A DNA stretch of 64,000 nucleotides, taken from positions 1,612,001 to 1,676,000 of the forward strand of contig NZ_CP144683.1 of assembly GCF_036687315.1 (NCBI RefSeq), given 5' to 3'. The notes under the pieces are model-generated. The model worked only from the letters and a program-made list of their open reading frames with translations. It ran no database searches and was not told where the DNA came from. Source of the stretch: Sphingopyxis sp. TUF1. Its GTDB lineage: Bacteria > Pseudomonadota > Alphaproteobacteria > Sphingomonadales > Sphingomonadaceae. The first letter of the stretch is position 1; each line of letters starts with the position of its first letter. Below, one piece after another: positions 36,197 through 44,972 of the stretch. Made by a program: the position numbers and the translations under genes.

Positions 36197-36212
36197 TGGC
36201 ACAACCATTGCA
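36197..36212 (+). promoter_or_regulatory. Sigma54-type promoter for the flgBCDEFGHIJKL operon
   Basis: TGGCAC-AACCA-TTGCA matches the sigma54 -24/-12 consensus fully in the invariant positions. It lies about 90 bases upstream of flgB. The 122 bases to the divergent flgA promoter may hold activator sites; I could not identify a clear one. Confidence 0.78.
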
Positions 36213-36303
36213 TTTTGGCTTGGGTGTTTTTCCGCGCGTCGGTGCCCGATGGCCCGGTCCCGGCAAGGGCCCGTCGCCGGATGGCGGCAAGCAAAGGAAT
36301 GTG

Positions 36304-36645
36304 ATGATGGCATCCGAGAAACTCTTTGGCCTGCATGCGACGGCGCTCCAGCTGCGCAGCCAGCGCATGATGATGCTCGCGTCGAACATCGCGAACGCCG
36401 CGACGCCGAATTACAAGGCGCGCGACCTCGACTTTGCGAAGGCGCTCGATCTTGCGCAGCAGGGCAGCTCGACCGAAAGCGCGGTCGCGTACCGCGTCCC
36501 CGTGCAGGCGTCGCTCGACGGCAACACCGTCGAGATGGCGACCGAACAGACAGCCTATGCCGAAAACGCGCTCGCTTATCGGTCGAGCCTCGCATTCCTC
36601 AGCGGCCGCATCAACACGCTGTCGCGCGCGCTGAAGGGCGAATGA
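36304..36645 (+). CDS. flgB: Flagellar proximal rod protein FlgB
   Basis: A 113-residue rod protein. The N-terminal signature RMMMLASNIANAATPNYKARD and the C-terminal helix (AYRSSLAFLSGRINTLSRAL) match FlgB. It is the first gene of the rod-hook operon. Two adjacent ATG codons (36304 and 36307) are possible starts; AAGGAA lies just upstream. The next gene starts at its end. Confidence 0.94.
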   Translation: MMASEKLFGLHATALQLRSQRMMMLASNIANAATPNYKARDLDFAKALDLAQQGSSTESAVAYRVPVQASLDGNTVEMATEQTAYAENALAYRSSLAFLSGRINTLSRALKGE

Positions 36646-36647
36646 CG

Positions 36648-37052
36648 ATGAACGGCAGCTTTTCCGTATTCGACATCAGCGGCCGCGCCATGTCGGCGCA
36701 GCTCGTGCGGCTCAACACCACCGCGTCGAACCTCGCCAACGCGGGGACGGTCGCGGGCAGCGAGGCGGGTGCCTTCCGCTCGCTCAAGCCCGTTTTTCGC
36801 ACCGTGATGGACGATCAAGGCCGCGCGACGGTGCAGATCGATCAGGTCACGACCTCGAAAATGGCGCCGTCGAAGCGTCACGATCCGTCGAACCCGCTCG
36901 CCGACGCCGACGGCAATGTCTGGGAGGCCGCGGTCGATAGCGCCGCCGAACTGGTCGAGATGGTCGAAACCGCGCGCCAGTATCAAAACAACGTCCAGGT
37001 CCTGGAAACCGCCAAGGGCCTGATCAACGAAACCCTCAGGATGGGACAGTAA
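36648..37052 (+). CDS. flgC: Flagellar proximal rod protein FlgC
   Basis: A 134-residue rod protein with LNTTASNLANAGTVAGSE near the start and the C-terminal helix VEMVETARQYQNNVQVLETAK. Start at 36648 gives AAGGG nine bases upstream; an ATG at 36642 that overlaps the flgB stop is equally possible. It is cotranscribed with flgB and followed by flgD after one base. Confidence 0.94.
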   Translation: MNGSFSVFDISGRAMSAQLVRLNTTASNLANAGTVAGSEAGAFRSLKPVFRTVMDDQGRATVQIDQVTTSKMAPSKRHDPSNPLADADGNVWEAAVDSAAELVEMVETARQYQNNVQVLETAKGLINETLRMGQ

Positions 37053-37053
37053 G

Positions 37054-37347
37054 ATGAGCGTCAACAGTATCAACAACCCGAATCCCATATTCTATCCGCC
37101 GGGCACCAGCCAGCAGATGGACCAGAGCGATTTCCTGCGCCTGATGACGGCGCAGCTGTCGCAGCAGGATCCGTTCAACCCGGTCGACAATACCGAGATG
37201 GTTGCGCAGATGGCGCAATTTTCCAGCCTGGCCGGCGTCACCGAAACGAACGCGGTGCTCGCCCAGATTTCGGAGCAGCTCGCCGCGCAGACGCAGCTGC
37301 TGGAGGACATCAAGTCCGCCACCCCTACACCCACCCCCGTGCAGTAA
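37054..37347 (+). CDS. flgD: Short FlgD-type hook-capping protein
   Basis: A 97-residue protein with the conserved FlgD N-terminal domain: DQSDFLRLMTAQLSQQDPFNP and then NTEMVAQMAQFSSL. Most FlgD proteins have over 200 residues with C-terminal Ig-like and tudor-like parts, which are absent here. The tail is a short Thr-Pro-rich stretch (ATPTPTPVQ). It may still serve as scaffold for hook growth. It sits at the normal place between flgC and flgE. Confidence 0.9.
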   Translation: MSVNSINNPNPIFYPPGTSQQMDQSDFLRLMTAQLSQQDPFNPVDNTEMVAQMAQFSSLAGVTETNAVLAQISEQLAAQTQLLEDIKSATPTPTPVQ

Positions 37348-37358
37348 GGATTAAGAGC

Positions 37359-38186
37359 ATGTCATTTTATACGTCGCTTTCGGGCCTCAAGGCATCGCAG
37401 ACCGACATGTCGGTCATCTCGAACAATATCGCCAACGCCGCTGCGGTAGGCTTTAAGCGCAGCAAGGCGCAGTTCGGCGACATTTTCGCTTCGTCGCCGA
37501 CGCAGTCGACCAAGATGATCGCGGGCCAGGGCACGCGCCTTAACGGCATCACCCAGCAGTTTACGCAGGGCACCTATGAATCGAGCGAAAAGACGCTCGA
37601 CCTTGCGATCGTCGGCGAGGGCATGTTCATCGTCAAGGGCGAGCCGCCGCGCGAGCAGGTCACCTATACGCGCAACGGCTCGTTCGAGCCGACGCCCGAT
37701 GGCTATGTCATCGATTCGACGGGTCAGAAACTCCAGCTCCTGCCGATCGATGCCGATGGCAATGTCACCGACAACACGCTTGCTGGCGCCTTCGATTTCC
37801 AGCTGCCCACCGGCGCGCCGTCGGACCCGACCTCGGCGCTGGTGAACGTCACGATCGGCCTCGACGGCCTCGTCACCGCGACCTTTGCCAATGGCGAGGA
37901 TCAGAAGCTCGGCAAGGTAGCGATGGCGACCTTCCCGACGATGTCGGGTTTGCGTCCGATCGGCGATGCGCATTGGCAGTCGACGGGCGAAAGCGGCCCG
38001 CCGACGATCGACGCCGCGACCAACGGGCCGATGGGCGGGATCCGTTCGGGTGCACTCGAACGATCGAACGTCGACATCACCGAAGAGCTGGTGATGCTGA
38101 TGGCGGCGCAGCGCAACTTTCAGGCGAATGCCAAGGCGATCGAGGGCGCGTCGCAGCTGACCCAGACGATCATCGGCATGCGCTGA
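37359..38186 (+). CDS. flgE: Flagellar hook protein FlgE
   Basis: A 275-residue axial protein. N-terminal YTSLSGLKASQTDMSVISNN with IANAAAVGFKRSKAQFGD and the C-terminal LERSNVDITEELVMLMAAQR mark it as hook/rod family, and its place after flgD identifies it as the hook subunit. It is shorter than typical FlgE of about 400 residues, so the middle domains are reduced. AAGGATTAAG precedes the start. Confidence 0.92.
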   Translation: MSFYTSLSGLKASQTDMSVISNNIANAAAVGFKRSKAQFGDIFASSPTQSTKMIAGQGTRLNGITQQFTQGTYESSEKTLDLAIVGEGMFIVKGEPPREQVTYTRNGSFEPTPDGYVIDSTGQKLQLLPIDADGNVTDNTLAGAFDFQLPTGAPSDPTSALVNVTIGLDGLVTATFANGEDQKLGKVAMATFPTMSGLRPIGDAHWQSTGESGPPTIDAATNGPMGGIRSGALERSNVDITEELVMLMAAQRNFQANAKAIEGASQLTQTIIGMR

Positions 38187-38221
38187 CGCACGGCTGATCG
38201 CCGCCCGCCGGGAGCAAACAG

Positions 38222-38965
38222 ATGGACCGCCTTATCTATACCAGCCTCTCCGCGATGCGGGGCAGCATGTCGCGGCAGACGGCGATCGCCAACAATCTGG
38301 CGAATGCGCAAACGCCGGGCTTCCGTGCCGACATGGCGAATGCGCAGTCGCTGTGGCTCGATGGCAACGGGCTCGACGCGCGTGCCATGGCGTCCGAAGA
38401 GGTGCTCGGCGCCGACATGCGGGCGGGCGCCGTCACCTCCACCGGTCGCGACCTCGACATCGCGATGCAGGGCGACGCGCTGCTCGTCGTCCAGGCGAAG
38501 GATGGCGAGGAGGCCTATACGCGGCGCGGCGACCTGCAGGTTTCGCCGAGCGGGCTCCTGACCACCGGCGACGGCAACCCCGTCCAGGGCGGCCAGGGGC
38601 CGGTGACGATCCCCCCCGCCGACGCGATCACGATCGACCAGCAGGGCCGCGTGTGGATCGTGCCGCAGGGCGGCGATCCCGAAAATCCGCAGGAGGTCGA
38701 CCGGCTGCGGCTGGCGACCCCCGCGGGGTCGGAGATCGCCAAAGGGCTCGACGGCCTGTTCCGCGTCAAGGGCGGCGGCATATTGCCCGACGATCCCGAA
38801 GCGCGGCTGCTCACCCGTTCGATCGAAGGGTCGAACGTCACCGCCACCAGCGCGCTCGTCGAGATGATCGAGGCGAGCCGCAGCTGGGACACCCAATTGA
38901 AGATGATCGGCGACGTGCGCGACATGGACAGCGCGACCGCCAATCTGATGCAGCTTCCCCGTTAA
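38222..38965 (+). CDS. flgF: Flagellar rod protein FlgF
   Basis: A 247-residue rod protein beginning MDRLIYTSLSAMRGSMSRQT, with the conserved NNLANAQTPGFRADMANAQ and the C-terminal SNVTATSALVEMIEASRSW helix. FlgF forms part of the proximal rod. It follows flgE by 35 bases and precedes flgG by 11. Confidence 0.94.
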   Translation: MDRLIYTSLSAMRGSMSRQTAIANNLANAQTPGFRADMANAQSLWLDGNGLDARAMASEEVLGADMRAGAVTSTGRDLDIAMQGDALLVVQAKDGEEAYTRRGDLQVSPSGLLTTGDGNPVQGGQGPVTIPPADAITIDQQGRVWIVPQGGDPENPQEVDRLRLATPAGSEIAKGLDGLFRVKGGGILPDDPEARLLTRSIEGSNVTATSALVEMIEASRSWDTQLKMIGDVRDMDSATANLMQLPR

Positions 38966-38976
38966 GGAGAAAATAG

Positions 38977-39762
38977 ATGAGCCTCGGCGCCTTGCACGTC
39001 GCACGTACCGGTCTGGATGCCCAAAGCTTCCGGATGCAGGTGATCGCGAACAACCTTGCCAACGTCAACACAACGGGCTTCAAGCGCGACCGCGCGAGCT
39101 TCGAGACGCTGAGCTATCAATTGATGACGCAGGCGGGCGCGCCGTCGACCGCGGAAAACCGCTATGCGACGGGGCTCAACCTCGGCACCGGCGTCGCCTT
39201 GAACGGCACCGCGCGCATCGACACGCAGGGGACGTTCCAGACGACGGGCAACGGGCTCGACGTCGCGATCGACGGCGCCGGATACTTCCAGGTCGAACTG
39301 CCCGACGGGCGCATCGGCTATACCCGCGCGGGCAATTTCGGCCGCGCGCCCGACGGCACGATCGTGACCTCCGACGGCAAACCGCTGAGCCCCGCGATCC
39401 AGGTGCCCGAAGACGCCAGCGGCGTGTCGATCGGGCTCGACGGCACCGTCTCGGCGACCGGCGCCGATGGCACCGCGCTCGAACTCGGCCGCATCGAAAT
39501 CGCACGCTTTTCGAACCCCGCGGGGCTCCAGGCGATCGGTGGCAACATGCTCGTCGAAACGCAGGCCTCGGGCGCGCCGCTCGTCGGCGGCGCGGGCGAG
39601 GAAGGGCGCGGCACGCTGCGCGGCGGGATGCTCGAAGGATCGAATGTCAATGTTGTCGAGGAACTCGTCGACATGATCGAGACGCAGCGCGCCTATGAGG
39701 TCAATTCGAAGATGATCTCGGCCACCGACGAAATGATGAAAAATGCGTCGCAGACTCTCTAA
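38977..39762 (+). CDS. flgG: Flagellar distal rod protein FlgG
   Basis: A 261-residue rod protein. It contains the signature ANNLANVNTTGFKRDRASFE, the beta region GIGYTRAGNFGRAPDGTIVT-like segment, and the C-terminal LEGSNVNVVEELVDMIETQR. Length matches FlgG of other proteobacteria. Its last 20 bases overlap the start of flgH in a different frame. Confidence 0.95.
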   Translation: MSLGALHVARTGLDAQSFRMQVIANNLANVNTTGFKRDRASFETLSYQLMTQAGAPSTAENRYATGLNLGTGVALNGTARIDTQGTFQTTGNGLDVAIDGAGYFQVELPDGRIGYTRAGNFGRAPDGTIVTSDGKPLSPAIQVPEDASGVSIGLDGTVSATGADGTALELGRIEIARFSNPAGLQAIGGNMLVETQASGAPLVGGAGEEGRGTLRGGMLEGSNVNVVEELVDMIETQRAYEVNSKMISATDEMMKNASQTL

Positions 39763-40402
39763 GCTGGCGATGCTGGCCTTCGCGCTCGCGCCCGCTACGG
39801 CGCTCGCGAAGGACACGCTGCCGCCTGACGCCTTTTCGGCGACGATGCCGCTGCCGCCGGCGCCGCCAACGGCCAACGGCTCGATCTTTCAGGGCGCCTA
39901 TGTGCCGCTGACGTCGGGCGGCCGTGCCGGGCAGGTCGGTGACATCATCACCATCCAGCTCGTCGAGCGCACCGCCGCGACCAAAAGCAACGCCGCAGGC
40001 ACGCAGCGCGACGGCAATATCGGGCTGACGCCGCCGAGCACCGGCCCGCTGTCGCTGTTCAACCCCAGCGACATCGCAATGGGGGGCGGCCAGCAGTTCA
40101 AGGGCAAGGGCGATGCCTCGCAATCGAACGCGCTGTCGGGCGAGGTCAGCGTGACCGTCGCCGCCGTCTATCCCAATGGCACGATGCTGGTGAAGGGCGA
40201 GAAATTCCTGACGCTTAACCGCGGCGACGAGCGCGTCCAGATTTCGGGCATTGTCCGCGCGATCGACATCAGCCCCGACAACCGCGTGCTGTCGACGCGC
40301 GTCGCCGATGCGACGATCCGTTACGTCGGCAAGGGCGAGATCGCCCGCGCCAGCCGCCAGGGCTGGCTGCAGCGCTTCTTCTCGATGATCAGCCCCTTCT
40401 GA
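39743..40402 (+). CDS. flgH: Flagellar L-ring protein FlgH (no lipobox)
   Basis: A 219-residue protein with the conserved L-ring segments SIFQGAYVPLTSGGRAGQVGD, ITIQLVERTAA and MLVKGEKFLTLNRGDERVQIS. It ends RQGWLQRFFSMISPF. FlgH is normally a lipoprotein, but this protein has no cysteine at all; its N-terminus is an ordinary signal peptide ending ATALAKD. The ring would therefore be unlipidated. The start overlaps flgG by 20 bases. Confidence 0.93.
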   Translation: MRRRLSKLAMLAFALAPATALAKDTLPPDAFSATMPLPPAPPTANGSIFQGAYVPLTSGGRAGQVGDIITIQLVERTAATKSNAAGTQRDGNIGLTPPSTGPLSLFNPSDIAMGGGQQFKGKGDASQSNALSGEVSVTVAAVYPNGTMLVKGEKFLTLNRGDERVQISGIVRAIDISPDNRVLSTRVADATIRYVGKGEIARASRQGWLQRFFSMISPF

Positions 40403-40415
40403 AGAGGAATATAAA

Positions 40416-41525
40416 GTGACCCAGCGTCCGTCCCTGTTCACCTTGTTCGCGCTCCTGCTCGCGGGGCTCGTCTTCGCCGCCCCCGCGCAGGCCCAGCGCA
40501 TCAAGGATATGGGCCAGTTCCAGGGCCTGCGCGCCAACCAGCTCACCGGCTACGGAATCGTCGTCGGGCTTGCCGGGACGGGCGACGACAGCCTCGACTA
40601 TTCGACGCTCGGCATGAAGGGCGCGGTGTCGCGTTTCGGCCTGACCTTGCCGCCGGGGGTGAACCCGGCGCTGAAAAATGCCGCGGCGGTAATGATCACC
40701 GCCGAACTGCCGCCCTTTGCCAAGCCGGGCCAGCGGCTCGACGTCACCGTGTCGGCGATCGGCAAGGCGAAATCCCTTCGCGGCGGCACGCTCGTGCTCG
40801 CGCCGCTCTATGGCGCCGACGGACAGATTTACGCAATGGTGCAGGGCAATCTCGTGATCGGCGGGCTCGGCGTCGACGCCGCCGACGGGTCAAAGCTGAC
40901 GGTCAATGTGCCGTCGAGCGGCCGGATCGCGGGCGGCGCGACGGTCGAGCGCGCGGTCGACACCGGCTTTGCGACGAGCGACTGGCTGACCTTCAACCTT
41001 CACCAGTTTGACGCGACCAATGCCAAGCGCGTCACCGACGCGATCAACGCCGCCATTCCCGGCAGCGCATCGATGATCGACGGCGCCAGTATCGCGATCC
41101 GCACCGCCGGCAACGGCGATGATCGAATGCGGCTGATGTCGCAGATCGAAAATCTGGGCGTCCAACGCGCCGAACCGCCCGCAAAGGTGATCGTCAATGC
41201 GCGCACCGGCACGGTCGTCATCAATGGCGCGGTCCGCGTCGGCACCGCGGCGGTCAGCCATGGCAAGCTTACCGTGTCGGTCAAGGAATCGCCGATGGTG
41301 GTGCAGCCGGCGCCGTTCAGCCGCGGCGAGACCGCGATCGAACCGTCGAGCGAAATCGAAGTGGCGGAGGATTATCGCCCCGCCTTCCTGATGCAACCCA
41401 ATGCCTCGCTCTCCCAATTGGTCGATTCGATCAATCGGCTGGGCGTTCCCCCCGGCGACCTCGTCGCCATCCTCGAGGCGCTGAGCCAGGCCGGCGCGCT
41501 CACTGCGGAACTGGTGATCATATGA
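40416..41525 (+). CDS. flgI: Flagellar P-ring protein FlgI
   Basis: A 369-residue periplasmic ring protein. A signal peptide ends near AAPAQAQ, and the mature N-terminus RIKDMGQFQGLRANQLTGYG is characteristic, as is the C-terminal SLSQLVDSINRLGVPPGDLV. Translation starts at GTG with GAAGAGGAA upstream. The stop overlaps the flgJ start by four bases. Confidence 0.95.
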   Translation: MTQRPSLFTLFALLLAGLVFAAPAQAQRIKDMGQFQGLRANQLTGYGIVVGLAGTGDDSLDYSTLGMKGAVSRFGLTLPPGVNPALKNAAAVMITAELPPFAKPGQRLDVTVSAIGKAKSLRGGTLVLAPLYGADGQIYAMVQGNLVIGGLGVDAADGSKLTVNVPSSGRIAGGATVERAVDTGFATSDWLTFNLHQFDATNAKRVTDAINAAIPGSASMIDGASIAIRTAGNGDDRMRLMSQIENLGVQRAEPPAKVIVNARTGTVVINGAVRVGTAAVSHGKLTVSVKESPMVVQPAPFSRGETAIEPSSEIEVAEDYRPAFLMQPNASLSQLVDSINRLGVPPGDLVAILEALSQAGALTAELVII

Positions 41526-41839
41526 CGAACTCCATTTCTTCGATTTCGGCGACGCCGACCCCCGCGGCTGCGGGGGGCGGTGACGGCGGGCTGCGCAAGG
41601 CGGCCGAGGCTTTCGAGGCGGTGATCCTGCGCCAGCTGATGGCGTCGATGCGGCAGGCAAAGCTCGGCGACGATATTTTCGGGTCGAGCGCGACCGACAA
41701 TTTCCGCGAAATGGCCGACGCGCGCACCGCCGACAGCCTCGCCGCCATGCGCCAGTTCGGCATCGCCGACATGGTCGAGCGGCAGTTTCGCGGCCAGACC
41801 GGCGGCCTCGCGGCCCGCTTTGGCGGAGGCGTGCAATGA
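41522..41839 (+). CDS. flgJ: Rod-capping protein FlgJ, N-terminal domain only
   Basis: A 105-residue protein with the rod-binding domain: LRKAAEAFEAVILRQLMASMR and FREMADARTADSLAAM. The C-terminal muramidase half of enterobacterial FlgJ is missing. A stand-alone transglycosylase at 33830-34660 probably supplies that function. Both ends overlap neighbours (flgI and flgK) by four bases. Confidence 0.92.
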   Translation: MTNSISSISATPTPAAAGGGDGGLRKAAEAFEAVILRQLMASMRQAKLGDDIFGSSATDNFREMADARTADSLAAMRQFGIADMVERQFRGQTGGLAARFGGGVQ

Positions 41840-43161
41840 GCGATCTTCTCGGCATCGGCTACAGCGGGCTCAAGGCCTATTCGCGCGCGCTCGCGACGAT
41901 CGGCGACAATATCGCCAACGCGCAGACGCCCGGATATGCGCGGCGCCGGCTGGAGATGATGGAAGCCGTCGGTGGCGGCAATTCGATTTTCTATCGCGGC
42001 AACACCAACCCCGGCGGCGTCGATATTCGCGGGCTGGACCGGTCGGTCGATCAATGGCTGATCGCGGATTCGCGCATCACGTCGGGCGATGCCGAACGCG
42101 CGGCGGCGTATCTCGACTGGCTCGGCAAGGTCGAAGGCGCGCTCAGCGACGAAACCAACGGGATCAAGACCGGGCTTACCGAGCTGTTCACCACTGCAGA
42201 CCAGCTCACCGCCGATCCGTCGAACGCCACGCTCCGCGCGCAGTTCCTGCAATCGGTCGACGATATTGCCTCGGGCTTTCGCACTGCGGCCGACCAGCTG
42301 GCGGGCATGAGCGACGGGATTTCGGGCGCGGCGACGAGCGCGGTCAGCGACTTCAACGCCAACCTTGACGCGCTCGAACAGATCAACATCGGGCTGCGCA
42401 AGGCGCGGCCGGGATCGACCAACGAAGCGAGCCTGCTCGACGAGCGCGACCGGTTGCTCGACCAATTGTCGTCGCAGGCGGGGGTCAGCGCGACCTTCGA
42501 CAATAATGGCGCGGTGACGCTGCGCGCTGCCGGATCGGGCGACCTGCTCGTCGGCGGCGGGGTCGTGAATCCGATCGCCGTCACGACCGCGCCCGATGGC
42601 CGTCTGTCGTACAGCATCGGCGGGGCGCCGCTCGCGATCTCGACCGGGTCGCTGGCGGGATTGGCCGAGGGCGCGAACCATGTCGCCGATCAGCGCGCCG
42701 CGCTCGATACGATGGCCACCGATTTCGCGGCACAACTCAATGCCGCGCATCAGGCGGGCACCGATGCCAACGGCAATCCCGGCCAGCCGCTGTTCACCGG
42801 AACGAGCGCGGCGACACTGACCGCGGCGCCGCTGACGCCCGATCAGGTGGCGGCGGCCGATGCGTCGGGCAGCAACGGCAATATGCTGGCGTTCGGTACG
42901 ATGCGCGGCGCCGCCGATCCCGAGGCGCGCTGGTCCGGGCATATGGCGACGCAGGCCCAGACGGTCGCTGCGGCGCGGGCGCAGGAAGCGGCGGCGATGA
43001 CGCGCGCCGATGCGGCGGCCGCGGCGCGCGACAGCGTCAGCCAGGTCGACCTCGATACCGAAGCTGCCGAACTGCTGCGCTATCAGCAGGCCTATTCGGC
43101 GGCCGCGCGCACGATCCAGGTCGCGCGCGAAACGATGCAAACGCTCTTGAGCTCGCTCTAG
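41836..43161 (+). CDS. flgK: Flagellar hook-associated protein 1 FlgK
   Basis: A 441-residue hook-filament junction protein. N-terminal SDLLGIGYSGLKAYSRALAT and DNIANAQTPGYARRRLEMME and the C-terminal DLDTEAAELLRYQQAYSAAA are the family marks. The start lies close after GGAGG and overlaps flgJ. It is read in the sigma54-driven rod-hook operon, unlike organisms that place flgK under sigma28. Confidence 0.95.
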   Translation: MSDLLGIGYSGLKAYSRALATIGDNIANAQTPGYARRRLEMMEAVGGGNSIFYRGNTNPGGVDIRGLDRSVDQWLIADSRITSGDAERAAAYLDWLGKVEGALSDETNGIKTGLTELFTTADQLTADPSNATLRAQFLQSVDDIASGFRTAADQLAGMSDGISGAATSAVSDFNANLDALEQINIGLRKARPGSTNEASLLDERDRLLDQLSSQAGVSATFDNNGAVTLRAAGSGDLLVGGGVVNPIAVTTAPDGRLSYSIGGAPLAISTGSLAGLAEGANHVADQRAALDTMATDFAAQLNAAHQAGTDANGNPGQPLFTGTSAATLTAAPLTPDQVAAADASGSNGNMLAFGTMRGAADPEARWSGHMATQAQTVAAARAQEAAAMTRADAAAAARDSVSQVDLDTEAAELLRYQQAYSAAARTIQVARETMQTLLSSL

Positions 43162-43176
43162 GAAAGGCTTGGCACG

Positions 43177-44007
43177 ATGATTAACGCCGTCGGCAATCGC
43201 ATGACCCGCGAAATCGCCCGCCAGCAAAGCCTGGCCGAACAGCTCGAACGGACGCAGATTCAAATTTCGAGCGGCAAGAAATTGCTGCGCATGTCCGACG
43301 ATCCGGTCGCTGCGCGGCGGATCGCGACGATCGGTACGACGCAGGCGAGCATGACCGCCTGGGCGGCGAACGTCAATTCGGCCTCGGCGCTCCAGTCGCA
43401 GGCCGATGGCGTCATGGAATCGGTCAGCAGTCTGATGACGCGCGCGCGCGAGCTGACGCTCGCCGCGGTCAGCGACACCGCAAGCCCTGCCGACCGCGCG
43501 ACGATTGCCGCCGAACTCGGCACGATTGCCGACGAGCTCGATGCGCTCGCCGCGACGCGCGATTCAAATGGCGAGCCGCTTTTCGCCGCGGGGCCGGCGC
43601 GCGTCATGCGCTTCGATGCCAATCTCAGCTTCGCGCCGGTGCCGTCGGCCGCCGACGTGTTCGTGATCGGCGGCAACAGCCTGTCGACCGGCATCCGCGA
43701 TGCCGCGGCCGCGGTTTCGGCGAACGACAAGGCGGCGATGAACGCATCGCTCGACACGCTGGCGACCTCGATCAGCCATGTCGCCGACGAACATGCCAAG
43801 ATCGGCCTGGCCGGCGGACGGCTCGACCGTATTGGGGACGGACTTGCCGCGCGCGGGATCACATTGGCGGACGAACGCTCGGTGGTCGAGGATACCGACC
43901 TTACGGTCGCGATCGCGCAGCTCAATGCTCAGGAATTGACGCTGAATGCCGCCCAGGCGGCCTTCGCCAAGATCAACCGGCAGACCCTGTTCGATCTTTT
44001 ACGCTGA
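43177..44007 (+). CDS. flgL: Flagellar hook-associated protein 3 FlgL
   Basis: A 276-residue junction protein related to flagellin. N-terminal GNRMTREIARQQSLAEQLER with QISSGKKLLRMSDDPVAARR, and the C-terminal TVAIAQLNAQELTLNAAQAA helix. It is the last gene of the rod-hook operon. Downstream lies the sigma28-type promoter for motA. Confidence 0.94.
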   Translation: MINAVGNRMTREIARQQSLAEQLERTQIQISSGKKLLRMSDDPVAARRIATIGTTQASMTAWAANVNSASALQSQADGVMESVSSLMTRARELTLAAVSDTASPADRATIAAELGTIADELDALAATRDSNGEPLFAAGPARVMRFDANLSFAPVPSAADVFVIGGNSLSTGIRDAAAAVSANDKAAMNASLDTLATSISHVADEHAKIGLAGGRLDRIGDGLAARGITLADERSVVEDTDLTVAIAQLNAQELTLNAAQAAFAKINRQTLFDLLR

Positions 44008-44013
44008 CGGCGC

Positions 44014-44040
44014 TCAATATTGGGGCCGCGCTGCCGTTAA
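44014..44040 (+). promoter_or_regulatory. Sigma28-type promoter for motAB
   Basis: TCAA, a 15-base spacer and GCCGTTAA in the flgL-motA gap. The -10 is identical to that before fliD. It lies 68 bases upstream of the motA start. Confidence 0.68.
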
Positions 44041-44108
44041 TTATCAAGACGTCCTTTGGATTTGCGGGCGACCGGCCCTGACCGGCGCCCGATTGGAGTG
44101 GCTCGCGA

Positions 44109-44972
44109 ATGTTTCCCGTTGTCGGCATCGTCGTTCTGATCCTGCTGGTGTTCGGGGGCTTTGCGCTGACCGGCGGCAACCTCGGCCCCGTCATGCACGC
44201 GCTGCCGCACGAAATGCTCATCATCGGCGGCGCCGCGCTCGGCTCGCTTATCATCGGCAATTCGGGCGCCGACCTGAAAGCGCTCGCGGGCGGGCTCGGC
44301 AAGGTGTTCAAGGGTCCGCAGTATAAAAAACAGGATTATCTCGACTGCATCCTGCTCGTCTCGTCGCTGATGAAGATGATGCGCACCGAAGGGCCGGTCG
44401 CGGTTGAACCGCATATCGAAGATCCGAAGAATTCGACGATCTTTCAACAATATCCCAAGCTGTTGAAGGACGATACGCTCGTTCACCTGATCTGCGACAC
44501 GCTGCGCCTCGTCGTCGTCTCGTCGGGCACGCTCGACCCCCACGCCGTCGAGGAGGTCATGGACAACGCCCTCAAAAGCCACCACCACCACAGCATGAAA
44601 CCCGCCGAGGGCCTGCAAAGCCTGGCCGATGCGCTCCCCGCGCTCGGCATCGTCGCCGCGGTGCTCGGCGTCGTCAAAACGATGGGCTCGATCGACAAGC
44701 CGCCGGCGATTCTGGGCGGAATGATCGGCTCGGCGCTTGTCGGCACCTTCCTCGGCGTGCTGCTCGCTTATGGTCTCGTCGGACCCTTTGCGACGCGGGC
44801 CAAGACGGTGGTCGAAAGCGACAACGCTATCTATCATACCGTCAAACAGCTCATCATCGCTTCGCTCCACGGCCACCCCCAGCCGCTGGTGATCGAGGCC
44901 GCGCGTTCGGGCGTCGATCACCATAACCAGCCGAGCTTCGCCGAAGTATTCGATGGAATGCGAGGCCGCTGA
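44109..44972 (+). CDS. motA: Flagellar motor stator protein MotA
   Basis: A 287-residue stator subunit with four membrane helices (about residues 4-22, 30-50, 175-200 and 205-230). IDKPPAILGGMIGSALVGTF and the following LLAYGLVGPFATRAK include the conserved prolines near the ion path. A polar cytoplasmic loop spans about residues 60-170. With MotB it forms a proton channel. Its stop overlaps the motB start by one base. Confidence 0.95.
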   Translation: MFPVVGIVVLILLVFGGFALTGGNLGPVMHALPHEMLIIGGAALGSLIIGNSGADLKALAGGLGKVFKGPQYKKQDYLDCILLVSSLMKMMRTEGPVAVEPHIEDPKNSTIFQQYPKLLKDDTLVHLICDTLRLVVVSSGTLDPHAVEEVMDNALKSHHHHSMKPAEGLQSLADALPALGIVAAVLGVVKTMGSIDKPPAILGGMIGSALVGTFLGVLLAYGLVGPFATRAKTVVESDNAIYHTVKQLIIASLHGHPQPLVIEAARSGVDHHNQPSFAEVFDGMRGR

